In this document: positions 40,741-55,754 of the stretch, piece by piece | Position numbering within the stretch: the stretch's first letter is position 1 | Layout of the letters: every line of letters starts with the position of its first letter | Source of the DNA: Misgurnus anguillicaudatus | Taxonomy: Eukaryota > Chordata > Actinopteri > Cypriniformes > Cobitidae | Length of the DNA: 64,000 nt | Reading direction: 5' to 3' | NCBI RefSeq assembly: GCF_027580225.2 | Contig: NC_073361.2 | Coordinates: 34,031,501-34,095,500, forward strand | Made by a program: the position numbers and the translations under genes | The notes under the pieces: generated by a model | Seen by the model: the letters and a program-made list of their open reading frames with translations, nothing else | Database searches by the model: none | What the model was told of the DNA's origin: nothing

Positions 40741-43326
40741 ATCTAATCTCGCTAAACTGCCATGAAGTTATTGCTGCTGTGTGTGTAAAAATCACAAGAA
40801 ACACAAACTAATGAGTGACAAACAGTGTGTAAAGATAACACAATATGAATGCTTTAATGTAATGTGAATGTGTTAATGTAACACAAACTGTTGTATAGCA
40901 AACAGAGCCTTCAGTGTGTCTCTGTTGGGTTCAGGAAGCAGCATGATGAGAAGATGAAGAGCCTGAAGCTGATGTTTAGGTGATGAGATGTCTGACAGAG
41001 AGAGAGAGAGAGCATGATTTGAGATTTTCTGGTCTTTTTTTAGAAGACCACGTGTCTGTGTCTTGCTGCAGTTGGAGGTCTGATGATGATGATGAGGTAT
41101 ATCTTTTTCACTATATAATAATCTTGTGTGTTAGAGACTCACTTTGAGCAGCAGTGAATGCCGGCAGATGTTGTTGTGTTAGGAGAGGATACGGCAGCTC
41201 GCGGATGAACATCTTTAATAAACCAGCAGCGTCATTCTGACGAACTTCATCCCAATCAAAACGATCCTCGTAAAACTTTAACTCCAACTCCTGACGTAAG
41301 TACTGTTAACATCATAAACACAGCTGTAATAACATTTATTTTACAACAACTTACAACCATAAAGGCACTAAAAACATGGTAATATACAGAGACGGCACGC
41401 CCATTCAAACGAGCCCTCTCAGCTTTGTATTTATTTTTTTCACCAAAATGTTTTTGCTTGCAAGTTGGATCTTCCAAATCAAAGAAGCATTAATCAATGT
41501 GTATCTCAGCACAATGTTATCATTGTCAGTTTTGATTTTATTCCTTTTTTGCTTCGTTCATGCGGAAGGCTCTGCTGACGTCACAAGCATCTGTGTACTC
41601 CGCGATCGCGTGCTCGTTGCATTTTGTTATCTGAGGAATTAAAACGCCGTCAAAAACGTTTACAGCACTTCCGAAACGCAGTACAGTAATGTGCAATTAA
41701 CCCCAGCTGTGTACACAATCTACAGTAAGGTATCAAATCTAATTACTCAATGTTTTATTTGTAGATTCATCTTTGTACAACGCCAGAGTTTACCGGTGTT
41801 GTGTCGAAGTCTGTTCCCCCTATTTTTCCCTTCAGTGTAGTGTTTTAATGGAGTTTTTATCACGTTATAGGTTTTATTATTTATATATTTAAAGTTTTAA
41901 TGGCTACTGAGATGTATATGTGTGCATTTCTGTAATGTATCTGTATTGTTCTTAATGGTAAGTCAATTATTTTTACAGTATGAATCATATTATATGTATA
42001 ATATTTATTTAATTATGTATGCAAACATTACATTTTTAAAACAACCAGTAAAGGAAAAAAAAGAAAAAGACAGGCTATATTTTAAAAGAAATACCCTAAT
42101 AGAAAACTGTCAAATGTATGAAATATTTAATAAATTGTATTATAAAATACATGATATTATGCCTTTTTAGTATAACCAATTCAAATCTTTCTAAATGTAA
42201 CATGATGAAAACGCCATAAAAGCACTACACTAAAGGGAAACATAGGGGAACTGAGTTCGACACAACACCGGGTCACGGAATCAAATATGCTCACAGATGA
42301 GGTCAAATTAATGCATCTATAATAACTTTATTTGAACCTACATTACAAAATGTTTATTTAAATGCATGCTTTCAAGTGTAATTAAAATTAATTTAATTAA
42401 GAAAATTAACGTAAATGGCAGCATTATTGTTTTTGCAGAGTTGAGCATTACAAACTAAAGGCACGTGATGTTTTTGACATTTTCATTGTTTATATACTTT
42501 AAGTATTTAAAATTAACCGATTTTATAAAATAAAGCAGTTGTTGTGTAACTGCATCAATGGCACAATTGAGCAAATTAAACTCACTTAACGTAAATAACA
42601 GTACATTTTTGCTGTAACTTGTGCCAATATGTCATTATTCTGATTGGCTATTTGACCTAAAAGTTAGTTTTTACATAAAGGAATGTGAGCACTAAAGAAA
42701 AAGAGTGTGAATACTTTATTATATTACTTTTAATCTCTGTCTGTCTGTGTTTGTCTGTCTACACAATACTGTGAGCTGTACACACGGTGCCACCTTAAAA
42801 AAAATGACCCACTGATGATGAGATATACAGTAATCATTTAATGCCACGGTATTTATCAAAGTACTATCAGCCACCACATCACTGTACTACCAGTGTCTAA
42901 ATTCATACGTGTGTGTGTGTGCGTGCGTGTGTGTGTGTGTGCGCGTGCAAACACAACTATTTAAGCCCTAATGGACTTTGGAATGAGAACAGAAACCAAA
43001 GTCTGTCCTTCTTATTTCAGTCTTTGTGATAAGTCTTTAGAAGCGTCTAACATGCTGTAAAACAAACACAAAACACAGATTCTCTTCTGTCATGTTGAAA
43101 AACATTTCTCTTACTATAACTATTGAATTGTTTTATTTAGCCAAACATGACGTCACATCACAAGCTGTTTTTTCTAACTCATACTGGATAAATAAATGTT
43201 GTTGAGCATGTCAGCTGGAATCATTGGTGAAAATCCAGGCCAAATGTTTAAGAGATCACACGGGCACATGTGCTGAGACTCAGTCCGCTCTGACAGGTCA
43301 GTGTGTGTTTCACAAACCAAACAAAA

Positions 43327-43366
<40 letters not shown>

Positions 43367-46300
43367 TCACATGTAAAGTTCAAGCTGATTGATGAATCTG
43401 TGTGAATTATTACCTTGACTCTGGACGCCGATCCTGGAATCCTCAGAATTCCTTCCGTCTGTAATCCCGTCTGCTCCAGTTTAAACAGCAACTACAAACA
43501 CACACACAGACACATCTCATCACATCTATACCACGGTTATAAGAAGGTGTTTGGGCATGTACGTTACTTTAAGATCCATCAGCTGTCACAAATGTTTGTG
43601 GTGTAATGTGATGATGTGGGATATTTTCATAAGCTGTGATGTGCTGGTGTACAGTTACTCAACACATCTCATCTCATACCGAGCAGATTATTCTCCTTCA
43701 TAGAAACATTCATTCAAAGCATCTTATTTTAATCATGTGACTCTGCAGGGCATCCGGCTGGATTTGCTTCTCGACACAGTTTCCTCAGTAAATCTCTTAA
43801 GTCGTCGGGCGTCTGTAGGGGGTTGGAGTGAAACACCAGACGCCTCCCTCGCTCAACTTAAAAACAGATGAGACTTCAAGGTCAATCATGTCCTGTTAAA
43901 CAATCCAGAGCCCTTCTGTCACCGCCTTTGTTTTATGGAAAAGAAGAGATCCGAGCGTGACCGTGAGGTCCAGTTAACAACACTGAACAAACACAGCGGC
44001 GCTCGACCCGGAGAAATGCAGAGCGGGACCTTTCCAGCGCTCCAAATCTTGATGTGTTCCACTGTGGAACGATCCAATACGATCCTGTGTGGCTTTGTTT
44101 CAAACTCACAGTTACACCCAAACAAGGAAAGATGAGAGACGCACCTTCTTAAAAACAAGAGGGACCCTGGAGCCAGGATATTTCTTTTGGTCGTTCTCCA
44201 GCAGCGTATCAAGAGGAACGCCGAATATTCCGCTTTCTGTGGAAACACGACAACAGCATTCACACTCCATGTTAAGTTGAAATGATTTGTGTGGTCCAAT
44301 ATTTTACACACACACACCTCGTGCTTTACTCCGCCATACACGATTCCTCTTCAGCTCGATGCCCAAGATGTCATAGAAAGTGCTGAGCTCGATCAGAGAG
44401 ATGTAACCGATCTTCTTGATGTCCTCAGATGACAAATCACTCACTCGGGTTAAACCCTGCCTGGGCTTTACGATCTGAAAACTCTAAACATCAAACCACA
44501 GAAACTTTGATCTTACTAGATCACAATTCATTATAAACAAATACCAGGGTAATGCTGTGAACATGTAGGGTAAAACTTTTCAACTTGGTCAAGGGTTAAA
44601 GAGAAACGCACTGGTAAATCATCTTTCCGAAATCTCCTGCAGTCCTGACACTCGCGGCCCTTCCGATGACCTCGAGCCGACTCCGAGTACGGCACGTCAA
44701 ACGATAATGAGATCATCTCTGAAGAAACACTCGAGCTGTGACTTTCAGCTGGAGCAAAGACAGAACACAACTGAGGAGCTGTAACACACAAACACACAAA
44801 GTGTTACTTTCTATCCACTGACAGTGAGATTAAATCACTCATTGTGTTTGAAGTCAAACCTTTTGGTGGATTCCACAGTGGCAGTTTAGGAGTGATCTGT
44901 CCATTTGGAGAAACTGAAGGTGTCAGATCACCAGACTGCATAATAACACAATAATAACAACAACAACAACATCTTTACTGAGATACAACATCAACTTCTC
45001 TGGCTTTAGCACTATCATAGGTTTATGTAAGCAGTAAAAATAATACGTTTGTAATAAGAGTTTAAAATAAATAAGCTGTCTGAAGTTGAACACAGCGATC
45101 AAATGACTTCATATCAGCTGAACATTTGTTGGACTATTTCAGTGTGAATCTGTCGCTCGTATCCCATCAGAGAATCAAACACTTCAGCTGCTACAGCGAC
45201 TGACACCCCAGCAAGCAATAACTGAGACCCAATAAAGGCTGTGAGTAACTTACTTCTACCATAAATAACCTTGAATTTGGTTACAAGGCATTTTTTCTAA
45301 AATAACAACATTTCATCATGTAAGCAAAGTCAGCACAGGTGTTTAAGGTGTTTGCTTTTATTTCGTTTACATGTTCTTAGCAACACGCATCGTCTTCTCT
45401 TGAGCTATGGTTATTAAACTGACCCGTCTAATTGTTTTAGCCAAAATTGCTTGCTGGGACATGACACACAAATCTGATTCTCACACCAGTCACAGGTCTC
45501 AGTCAGTAGGGCAGATATTTTAAGATGAATTCACACGCTGAGCAATCGCTCGCAGCAGCTGCAGTAACAAATTTGTTTCACTTTCTATAATCAGAACGGA
45601 CTGTCGAACCTAAAGCCTTTGTCCATTTTATATAGATTTAGATAGACTGCATTATCAGCAGAATATAATAGTGATGAACATCTAATGCACTTTATATTAA
45701 ACAAACTAACCCTAACTGATTATTATATAGTATATACAGTGGTATGCGAACCCCTAGGAATGAACTGGTTTGCCATTAAATGTGATCTGATTCTCACACA
45801 ATGTGTATATGCTGACAACACACAAATGATTCTAGAAAACATCCATTAAACATTTACAATGCTGGAGGAACATGCAAGTGAACCCATAGACTAATAACTT
45901 TAATGAAAGCTCATTTGTGTCAGAAATAAAATGAGATCAAAGTTGTGGTTTAGTGATACTTTGATGAAAAGATACTTAAACATTTTAAGATTGCTGTCCT
46001 TAAGAAGCATCAGCTGTTATCAAGCATTCCTCTCTAAAGATATCCCATCAAGAGTTGTTGCACTCCATAAGGCTGAAAAGGGATACAAAACAATCCCAAA
46101 ATGTTTAGACATCCATCAGTCGACAAATTGTCTATGAATGGAGACGGCTTAATACTGTAGCATGAAACTCGAACGCAGAAAACTTAATGAAGTCAAGAAG
46201 AACCAACAAGTATCAGCTAAAAGCTTGAAGACATCATTGGAGCTGACACACATCTCTGTTCATGAGTCTACCATACGTAAGTTTTTGAACAGGCACAGTG

Positions 46301-49300
46301 TCTATGACAGAACACCACGGAGGAAGCTGCTGCCCTCCCGAAACATTACTGTGAGCCTGAAGTTTGCAAAAGAGCATCTTGTCAAACCACAGTGCACTGG
46401 GAAAATATTTGATGGACTGATGAAACAAAAACACAGCTTACCAACAGTAAGCATCATCCCAACAGTGAAGTATGGTGGAGGGAACATCATGATTTGAGCA
46501 TGCTTTGCTGCCTCAGGGCCTGGACCACTTGCCGTCATCAAGGGGAAAATAAATTCCCAAGTTTAACAAAATCTCCTACAGGATTATGTCAGGGTGTCTG
46601 TCCGCAAGTTGAAGCTCAGTAGAAGTTGGTTGATGCAGCAGGACAATGACCTTAAATCCACCACACACTGGCTTAAGAAAAACAAAATGCACCATTTGGA
46701 GTGTCCGAGTCAAACCTCATAGAAATGACCTCAAGAGAGCGCTTCACACCAGATATCCTACAAATATATCTGAGTTAAAGTGGTTTTGTAAAGAGGAATG
46801 GGTAAAAATTCTGAACGTTGTTTAGGTCTGATTCAGAACTACTGAAAGCGTTTGCTTGAAGTCATTGCTGCTAAAGCAGGTTCAACAAGCGATTCAATCT
46901 AAGGCTTCACTTACATTTTACTCCAGCACTGTGAATGTTTTATGGATGTTTTCTAGAATTATCTGTGTGTTGTCAGCTTATACACGCCGTGTTTGTCTAT
47001 TGTTGTGACCTAGATGAGGATTAGATCACATTTAATAGTAAATAACCGTAGAAAACCAGTTTATTCCTAGGGTTCACATACTTCTTGCTTGTGAAATAGG
47101 GCCATAAATAGTTTAATGTGAGACACACTGTAGCTTTATGATTCATAAAGTGCTCATTAACATATCACCCTCCTGTTTATTATTGAATGAATTTCTCCTC
47201 AGTTCTCACCGATGTATCCGGTGTGGAGAACACATCTCTCACGTGTCTCGTGGGTTGTCTGTTTTTCTTGCGCAGCGTCTGCGTGTAGTTATCCAGACGT
47301 TTCTTCACCATGTTGGCCTGCGAGTGCGTGAGCGTGGAGAGCAGAGCTTCTGTATGGCCGTCGCTTTGAGTCCCAGACACCAGCGTGGAGAGCCCCGCCT
47401 CCTGCAGCCACTCCTCCTCAATCTCCGCCTCTTAAACATCAAACACAGGTACCGTTCACATTTTTAACATCACATTAGAAACAGGATTTTCAGTCATACA
47501 GAAGAAGATTTGTTACGCACCATCCACGCTCCCCATGTCCATCATCTCCTCGTGAACTCCTGGACCGTCCTCCTCTATGTTCTTCATCTCGCTCCAGTAG
47601 TCGTCCATGAGGTCACGGGAGCGCTCCGGAGACGAGGGGGACGCGGTCCCGGGCAAACTCATGCTGGCTATCCTCGGATACTGTGCTTTTCTGCACAACA
47701 TCACAGAATCAAATCATTACATCTTACATAACAAACACCTGCATAACAAGACACATAACTACAAATATGTCTCTACACAACACAGAAGCAATAGTTACAC
47801 TATTAAATATAGAAGATAAAAAAAGATCAAATTTATGTTTATTCAATCAGTCAGCAAAATTAAAGTACAAACATCTGCATGCATTGAAAACAGGACAGGA
47901 TCCAGCATATATATACACATTCATGTGAAATTACAGAGAGGAAATAATTACATTTACTTTTATTTATTTTGGGAACGCTTTTATCCGAAGCAACATACAG
48001 AAGAAAGCATTTAACATCTTTCAATGTTTTGTTAAAAGAGCCAACAAGAATAGATCTGTAAATATCTTTTAAGTTGAAAGCATTAAGGGTTCAGTGTCTG
48101 TGACATGAATGATCCTCAAAGCAGATAAAGACTTAAAAATAAAAATCAGTAAACAACTAACTAGCAACCATCCAAAACACAACCAGGTTAACGACGTCAG
48201 GTCTTTACTGACCTCATGATAAAGATAAACTGATCCATCACTAATAATGATACTGGAGTCATGTGATCAGAGTAGCAAGTGCATTTATACAATCACGAGA
48301 CAAAAAAAACCACATATTAGGTGGCGTTTACACATTAAAGCGTGTGTTTTAAATCCTCGTCTATACTGGCATTTCAGAAACGATCTTCATCTTCACTATT
48401 ACACAACCATAAACACATGAAACATGACCATTCACACACACTGAGCATGCACACACACACACACACACACACACAAGTGTAAAACAACACATTACTCTAA
48501 TAATAGCATATCTTTAGCGCATGAATGCAGCATGGGGGTGTGTGATATTGGCAAAAATTCATATCTGGATAAGATTTCACCGATAATGATAACAGACGAT
48601 ATATTGTATCCTCACATGTGCTCGTAAGCGTCTTATATTGTTCTAGCTCAGCCATACAACATATTAACATGATCAATAGGTTAATGTTGATGTTATAAAT
48701 CAAACAGAAAGGTCTTTATGATTTAACACTGAAGCAATTACGTAAACACTACTAAACAACAGTAGCATACTTGAAGCAAAAATAACATTATAATACAAGT
48801 CAGCAAATGCAAACTTTCATCAAACACAGCATAAGAAGTGATGCACAGCTTTACGTAATGGCTTACTGCGAGTTCCTCTTTAGACGCTGTTATGTTTATA
48901 ATAGTTCATTGTTCATATTGGTGATCTTATAGTCCATGTGATAATATGACTGTATTTGTCAGAAAGACATCAAATAACTTCTCATAACATAAAGACACAA
49001 CACTTCATTCAGTCACAAACACTGAATCTTTACATATGAAGCCCATGAATCATTGTTGTGTTGAGATGAATCACATCAGATTGAGATGATGGTAAACTGA
49101 AGGCTATTATACAGATCTTTACTACTCAGCACATAAACTGACAAAATCATCACAGATTTATTTATCACTAACACCAATACAGATTCTGAAAGACCAAAAT
49201 CTCTAAAACTATTTTAAAATATGAAATAACATCAAATTCTCTTTAAAAACCTCTTTCAGACGGGTTCACATGTAGTGCACGTAGAGTAAAAAGCCCATGT

Positions 49301-52300
49301 GACTCTTTGATTGGCTGTTTAAAGTAAAGGCGGGACATTTATTTCTCTCTGAGTGCTCCTGGTGTCTTATTAAAATATTGATAAGGTGAAAGGATGTGAT
49401 GATGATGATGATGATGATGTTCAGAGAGGAAGTGAGGAGCAGATATTGATCTCAGTATGATGGATCTGAATCATGTTACATACACAACTCCACTGCTCTT
49501 CATTCAATTTACACACACTTTAAACCTTCAGTGGAAAAACACACACACACAACACACAACATACATAACTGCAGCTCACGCCATACATACATTCATTCAT
49601 TCATATAGTTATTTATTTACTCACAATGAAAGTGAAATGCTGAAGAACAGGTTTGTATTGAAGTTTCTATATGAAGTGAAATATAATACGCTTGTATATA
49701 GATTACAGCACAATGCTATTCCTGTAGTATCCTGTCAATACCGTGCTATACAAATAGAAATAAAATCATTCAGTTTATGATACACATCAAAGGATTGCAG
49801 TATTATGATACCATCACTGCACCGTGGTACAATCACAATTATCATTTAATCTTTCTCTTAAACATACAGCACATCAGTCCATAAAAACAATGACTCAATA
49901 CACAAAACACTGTGACACAAATCACAACATACAGTATGATCAAAACAAGCTCACTTTTCTATGACAGACTAGCAGAATAAATAAGAGAATCAAATCTCAT
50001 CTAGATGATAACACAACACCACTGAAACAACTCAACACATGCAGAAAACACACACACAATACAGACATGTTCTCAATCAGGTTCTCTTACTCTAACATTA
50101 CATCTCAATCAAACTAACAAAGACACATTCACAGTACCTCTCAACGGCCCGGCAAACTCCAGAACACACAGACAGACATGAGAGCACTCGCTGGTGAAGA
50201 GACAGACAGATCAGATCACAGAGAGAGAGAGAGAGAGAGAGGATTTCCCTCCAGCTGTGAGATCTCGCTGTCGTCTCCTCCCACTGAAGAGTTTGTTCAG
50301 CCTCCTCCTCATATCATTAAACATCTTTTGTCTTCTCCACTTACATCTCTGATGCTTCACAACACTCAGAGCCGTCTGCTTTCTAATCTCTAGTCTTTGT
50401 ATTTGCTCAAAGATTGAAAATAATATCCACACGATTTACTTTCAAACACTAATGCTCATGACTGTGAACTTCTTGTGCGGTGAAATCTCTCAACATTATT
50501 TAAATATTTCTTCTCAAAGATAATAAGATTGACAGATTTGTCTTCACTTGTCGTAAAGTTAAATGTAATAAAACCCATCTTTAGAGCTTCATTTATTCTG
50601 CTGTGAAGGATTCATTGATTCAGGGAATTGTTATAAAGTGAGCCATTTTAAAATCTAATGATTCATGGTACCACCAATCAAATAGAAATCTTGTTTCACC
50701 ATCCAATCAAATCTCCGGGGATAGTCCCGCCCCCCTACAGTACATTCTCTCTCATTGACTATCCAGTTTCACTCAGATCTGTGTCACATTACTACACGAG
50801 CTGTGAATACCAAGAAACCCAGATGAGTGGTAAAACAAGTGATCAAAACTTTTCAAGAATGCTTTAAAAAGTCGAAGGTATGAACGTTCCTAACATCTGA
50901 TTCATCTTCACAAACCTCCTGTCATGAATGAGTAGAGAATTAAACTGAAAACATCTGCAAAGATCCAAACTATGAGCTCATCATTCAGAAAACATAAACA
51001 GATGAAGCACAGCTATACAACATCAAGTCAAAAACCTCAAACTTTACCATGTTAAAAATAACTTTATTTATATAGCACCTTTAAAAGTCCTTTTTAAAGG
51101 TGCAGTTTTTTCCTGTGTTTTCTAAGCTTTGATTGTGTTTACGGTGCGCAATATAACATGTGTTCATGTTTCACATGTAGTGACTTATCTGTATAGCGCT
51201 GTTTTCACTGTCCTAAAAACAGCCTGATGTCTTTCTTGTTCTATGAAGTCCCTCTTAAAGAAATATGTATCGAGTTCTGATTGTGTACATTGTAAAAAGT
51301 CAAAAGTTTGATCAACTTATAAAATGACTTCAAATAACACTTAAAATGTCAAAGTGAAAAATTATTTAAGTTGAAAAAATTTGTCTTAAAACCTTGACAT
51401 GGTTCGTAAAATTTGTAGGTGTTCCCAACTGAAGTAATTTCATTAAGTTAATCCAACTTTTGACTTTTCATAGTGTAGCTGATCCAGTGTGTTGTGATTT
51501 GACAACAGCATCTTAGCGCACATTGTCCAGAAAGCTCACACAAGATTGTGGAAGCTGTCCTCAGAAAAGCCCAAACAATGGGAATTTGACTCCAGGATAA
51601 AAATAACAGCGTCTCAATGGCATGGCGACAAAATCACTTTACTAACACAACTCGTTCTCTTCTCCGTGAAAGCACAACAAGGTCACACCCATATTTTGGT
51701 GTATTCCTGTGGCCGGAGTTTAGTCAAAACTCTTATATTGACGGCATGTTTCCGGGAAGTAGAGGACTGTAGTCCAAACCGGATGTTCACTGTAGTCCTT
51801 GAAAGTGAATTGTATTAAAGAAAATATATCGCTTGTCATTGAACCTTACAGGTATTATTTATGCAACATTACACACTAACTAAAGTTTTAAAGATGGGAT
51901 CACAAAAAATAGCACCTTTAAGATTCTTAAGGTCACTGGATATTTTTTATCAAAATAAAATCTTCTCCATCATTGATCTTGATTAAAATTGCCATCCGTT
52001 TCATCAACAAAACTTTGCCAAACATCAAACCCTGGCACGACTTCATGACATATTGGCATGAATGTTTGATTCATGGCCCCATAAGCAACATCGGGATCTC
52101 ATCATGAATGTCAAGTCAAAATATCTTCCCTGCTAAAGCCTAGAGAGAAACATCTGTACTTTAAAAATCCTTTTAGATCCTGATCTAACCCACACCAGAC
52201 CCGCAAGAGTTCAGATGAAACTCACAGGAAAAAATTCAATGTTTCATGTGTCTGCCTGATATTGAAGAAATATACCATATGCTAAATGATGCGTTTCGCT

Positions 52301-55300
52301 AATGCTGTGGTCTCCAGCGTTGTGCACGCAATTTTATTTTTTTTTATATAAGCTTGCCTTCTTTTAAGTATGTTAACATTTTTAATAATGATAAAATATT
52401 AAGCCCTCCAGATTATTTGATCCATTGTGGTGGCCCTTGCTCACAAAAGGTTGGAGACCCCTGCGATAATTTGATACAAAAATGCATTCAATTTGTAAAA
52501 TCCATCTGAATAATAATAAAATGCGTTTAAAAACAGAAAATTATATAACAACATGTTTTACATTATTTTGGTGAAAAGAAAGCATCAGTCTCTCAGTCTC
52601 ACACAACTCTCTCTTAACCCTATATCTGCATTAACCTACAACTGTGAGAAGTTTTAAAATCATTCTGTTCTTCCAAACTATTGCTGTATTTTCCTGTAAG
52701 TTGGGTTTACTTTAAAGCCCCAACACAGCCTGAACCCACATCACGAATCTAACCTCGCCATCTCAAACCCTAAACATTATAAACTAAAGCACCCCACAGC
52801 AGACGGGTCAGTTCACCAGGGTTAGATTTAATCAACAGGTTGAGTTTTACCCCGAGACGTCCGTGGGCATTAAAACTCCAGCACAAAACCGCTGTCAGCA
52901 AATTGCAGCACTCCTGCTGGTTAAAAGCAGGCGCATTAGCAACAGGACACGCTGGAAAACAGATCAATAGATGGTCTCTGGACTTTAAAGATTCATATCA
53001 GTGTTTGAGAGGTTTGCATCTGTGAGTTATGGAGCGATTCATGAGCTAATGGAACAATAATGACTAATAGTGTCAGAAAAAGACACTTTCTGGACGAGGT
53101 CACGTGACCAATGATGCGTTTCTTACCGAGCAGAAACCACAACACATCAACTCTTTCATCAACATCGTGACATTTTCAAGTGCTACTAGAGTACAGAAAG
53201 ATAGTATTACCATGGTACGTGTCTAAAGAATGCGGTAAACATGGTGTGTTCATTGAAAACACTACCAGACTCCAGTATGAATGAATGTTTTACAGTAATA
53301 AGATTACAGCGAGACACGACGTCCACTTAAACTTTCTGCTTTGGTTAAAGTGATTTAAGAAGTTTCTTCTTCAATGTCAAATATAAATGTTCTCTTTTAG
53401 CCACAACAAAAATCAATACGTATACAACATTAACTTGCATTTAGTCTCAATGAGAAGATGCTCTCAGAGTAACAGACACGGATGCCTTCATCCACAAATA
53501 TTCACCTGATTCAATGAGGAAAACTCTTATTTATCCACTCAAACCAGCATTTATTCATCTTAGTTTGTCTGATTTTCAGCATTTACGAATACATTTATAA
53601 AATCAAGTGTTGTAATGGTTAACATTAGCAATGAACTGACATGAATAACTTTATTGACATTAACTAACTTTAACAAGAATGATTACACTGATCTCTAAAA
53701 TACTTCATTCTGATTGGCCAGTCACAGCATTCCAAGGTTTGTTCTTTTCAGATAACTACCGCTCAAAACTAACACGGTAACCCGGATGTAAATTAAATAT
53801 AAATGTGTCTTTTAATAACATATATGACATTATATTTACAAATGATTAAACTAAATAGTGTGTTCATGACATCTGAACATCTTGTTTTATCTTAAAACCC
53901 AAAAAAGTAAACAAGTTATCCTTATGGAAGGTCTGTATTCGTTAAATATTAGCAAATCAAATATTTCAAATCAATATTTAAAGTTCCTTACCTTACTTAT
54001 GAGGTAAATAGCCGTGTAATAAGCGGGATAATGTACAGTCAGCAGGTTGTTATCATGAAATAAACCCATTCAGTGAGACATAAGACCCTGCTACCTATAC
54101 ATTATTATCCCTACATGCTGAAAACTGTACTGAACATTGTTTATTCATGTTAGTTAATGCATTTACCAATATTTACTAACCTTATTGTACAGTTTTACCC
54201 ATAATAACTGAAGCTCATTTCAGCTTCTTCACTAAACACATCTGTTGAAAATCATTTAGACGAGAAGAAATCCTGTCCAAATGCTTGTCTATTCAAACTA
54301 GAAAAACTTCCTTTCTGTCATTGAACTTCCTCACGCTGATAACAACGGTTCAAATTTACCATTCAAATAGTGACGGCCTACACGCATGCAAAACAACTTG
54401 TGCTTGCGGCAAAGTCACAGAAATATCAAGTGTGCGTGAGTAACAAACCCACAAACATACAAACACACAGCGCTGAATCATTTATCATCATCATCATATC
54501 CATATATGACAAAAACATACACACAGTCCTCTGTACAATATCTGTATTGTGTAAAGAAATGATACAAACAGACACAAGCTGACTTACTGATCTTATGCAA
54601 ATGAAAGAGATCTGAAGAACTCATCAGGAGGAGAGTTTTAGATGAGATTTAAATTAGAATTAAATCCATGTCAAGGTTTTACTTTTGGTTTTACTCTTAA
54701 AACACGTTATTATAATGATCCTGTAGAATAAACTGTGCTTTCACATTTTCTCATTTGCACATTGATTTCTATAAATGTTTCAATGAAATCCTAACATTAG
54801 ATCAGGACACACAAAAACTAGTTCACAGATGAGAACTGAATCAAATACACAAATCAGACTGTATGACAATAACACTAATCTGCTTCAGAAACCCACAAAC
54901 AATCCACTGCATTATAATCTCCAGAAGTAACTCTTTATATGAAAGTCCTGTATGATTTTCTTTCAGAATCGTACACAATCATTACTTCAGTAGGATTACC
55001 TGTGCATGATGGCATCTGTCTGACGGTCCGAGCAGTCACTCTCATGCCGTCTGGATGTTTCTGACAGGAATTCTGCCGTGTTTTCCTCTCTCGTTCTGTT
55101 CAGGTGGAATGCAGTTCTGCCGGATTAATGGCATTCCTACAGGTCACCTGAGAGTCCTTTCATTTCTCCTATCATACTGCCTAACCCAAAACTACACTGC
55201 ATCTGACAAACATTGATGCTACAAACGTGTTTTTGGTGAAGGGAATGTGCAGTAGACGTTTGCGCACTACTACATTTAGCAGACGCTTTTGTGCATTACT

Positions 55301-55722
55301 GTACATATTAGATAGTTTAGGAGTTTGATGTCACTTCTTAGTAACACAGTTTGAGTTCTCCAAAATCTCACAACGAATGACCTCACAACATTTTTGGTTT
55401 GAGGTGAACAAAGAGAAATTAACATACAATTCTGCATGACAGTCCATGAAAGATCAAAGTTACTGTACTTCCTCAGATACTCAGTTTGATCGTGTTTGTA
55501 TCGTAGCTATAAGGAAGATTGTGTATAGAAAGACGTGACTGACACACAAAACTCATTCAGATGAAAGGATCTGTGTTTCACAGCACAAAGACCACACGAA
55601 CATCAGAACTACACAAAACACACACAGACACACACACAGACACACACAAGTCCATCTGTCACTAAAACACAACGGCCACTTTCAGCCTGTGAGAACCGTA
55701 TCACTGAGAAAGATACAACAGC

Positions 55723-55754
<32 letters not shown>

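Noticed and set aside
46162..46497. Active Tc1/mariner transposase
   Set aside because: The frame stops at 46498 and later fragments are in other frames; the catalytic region is broken.
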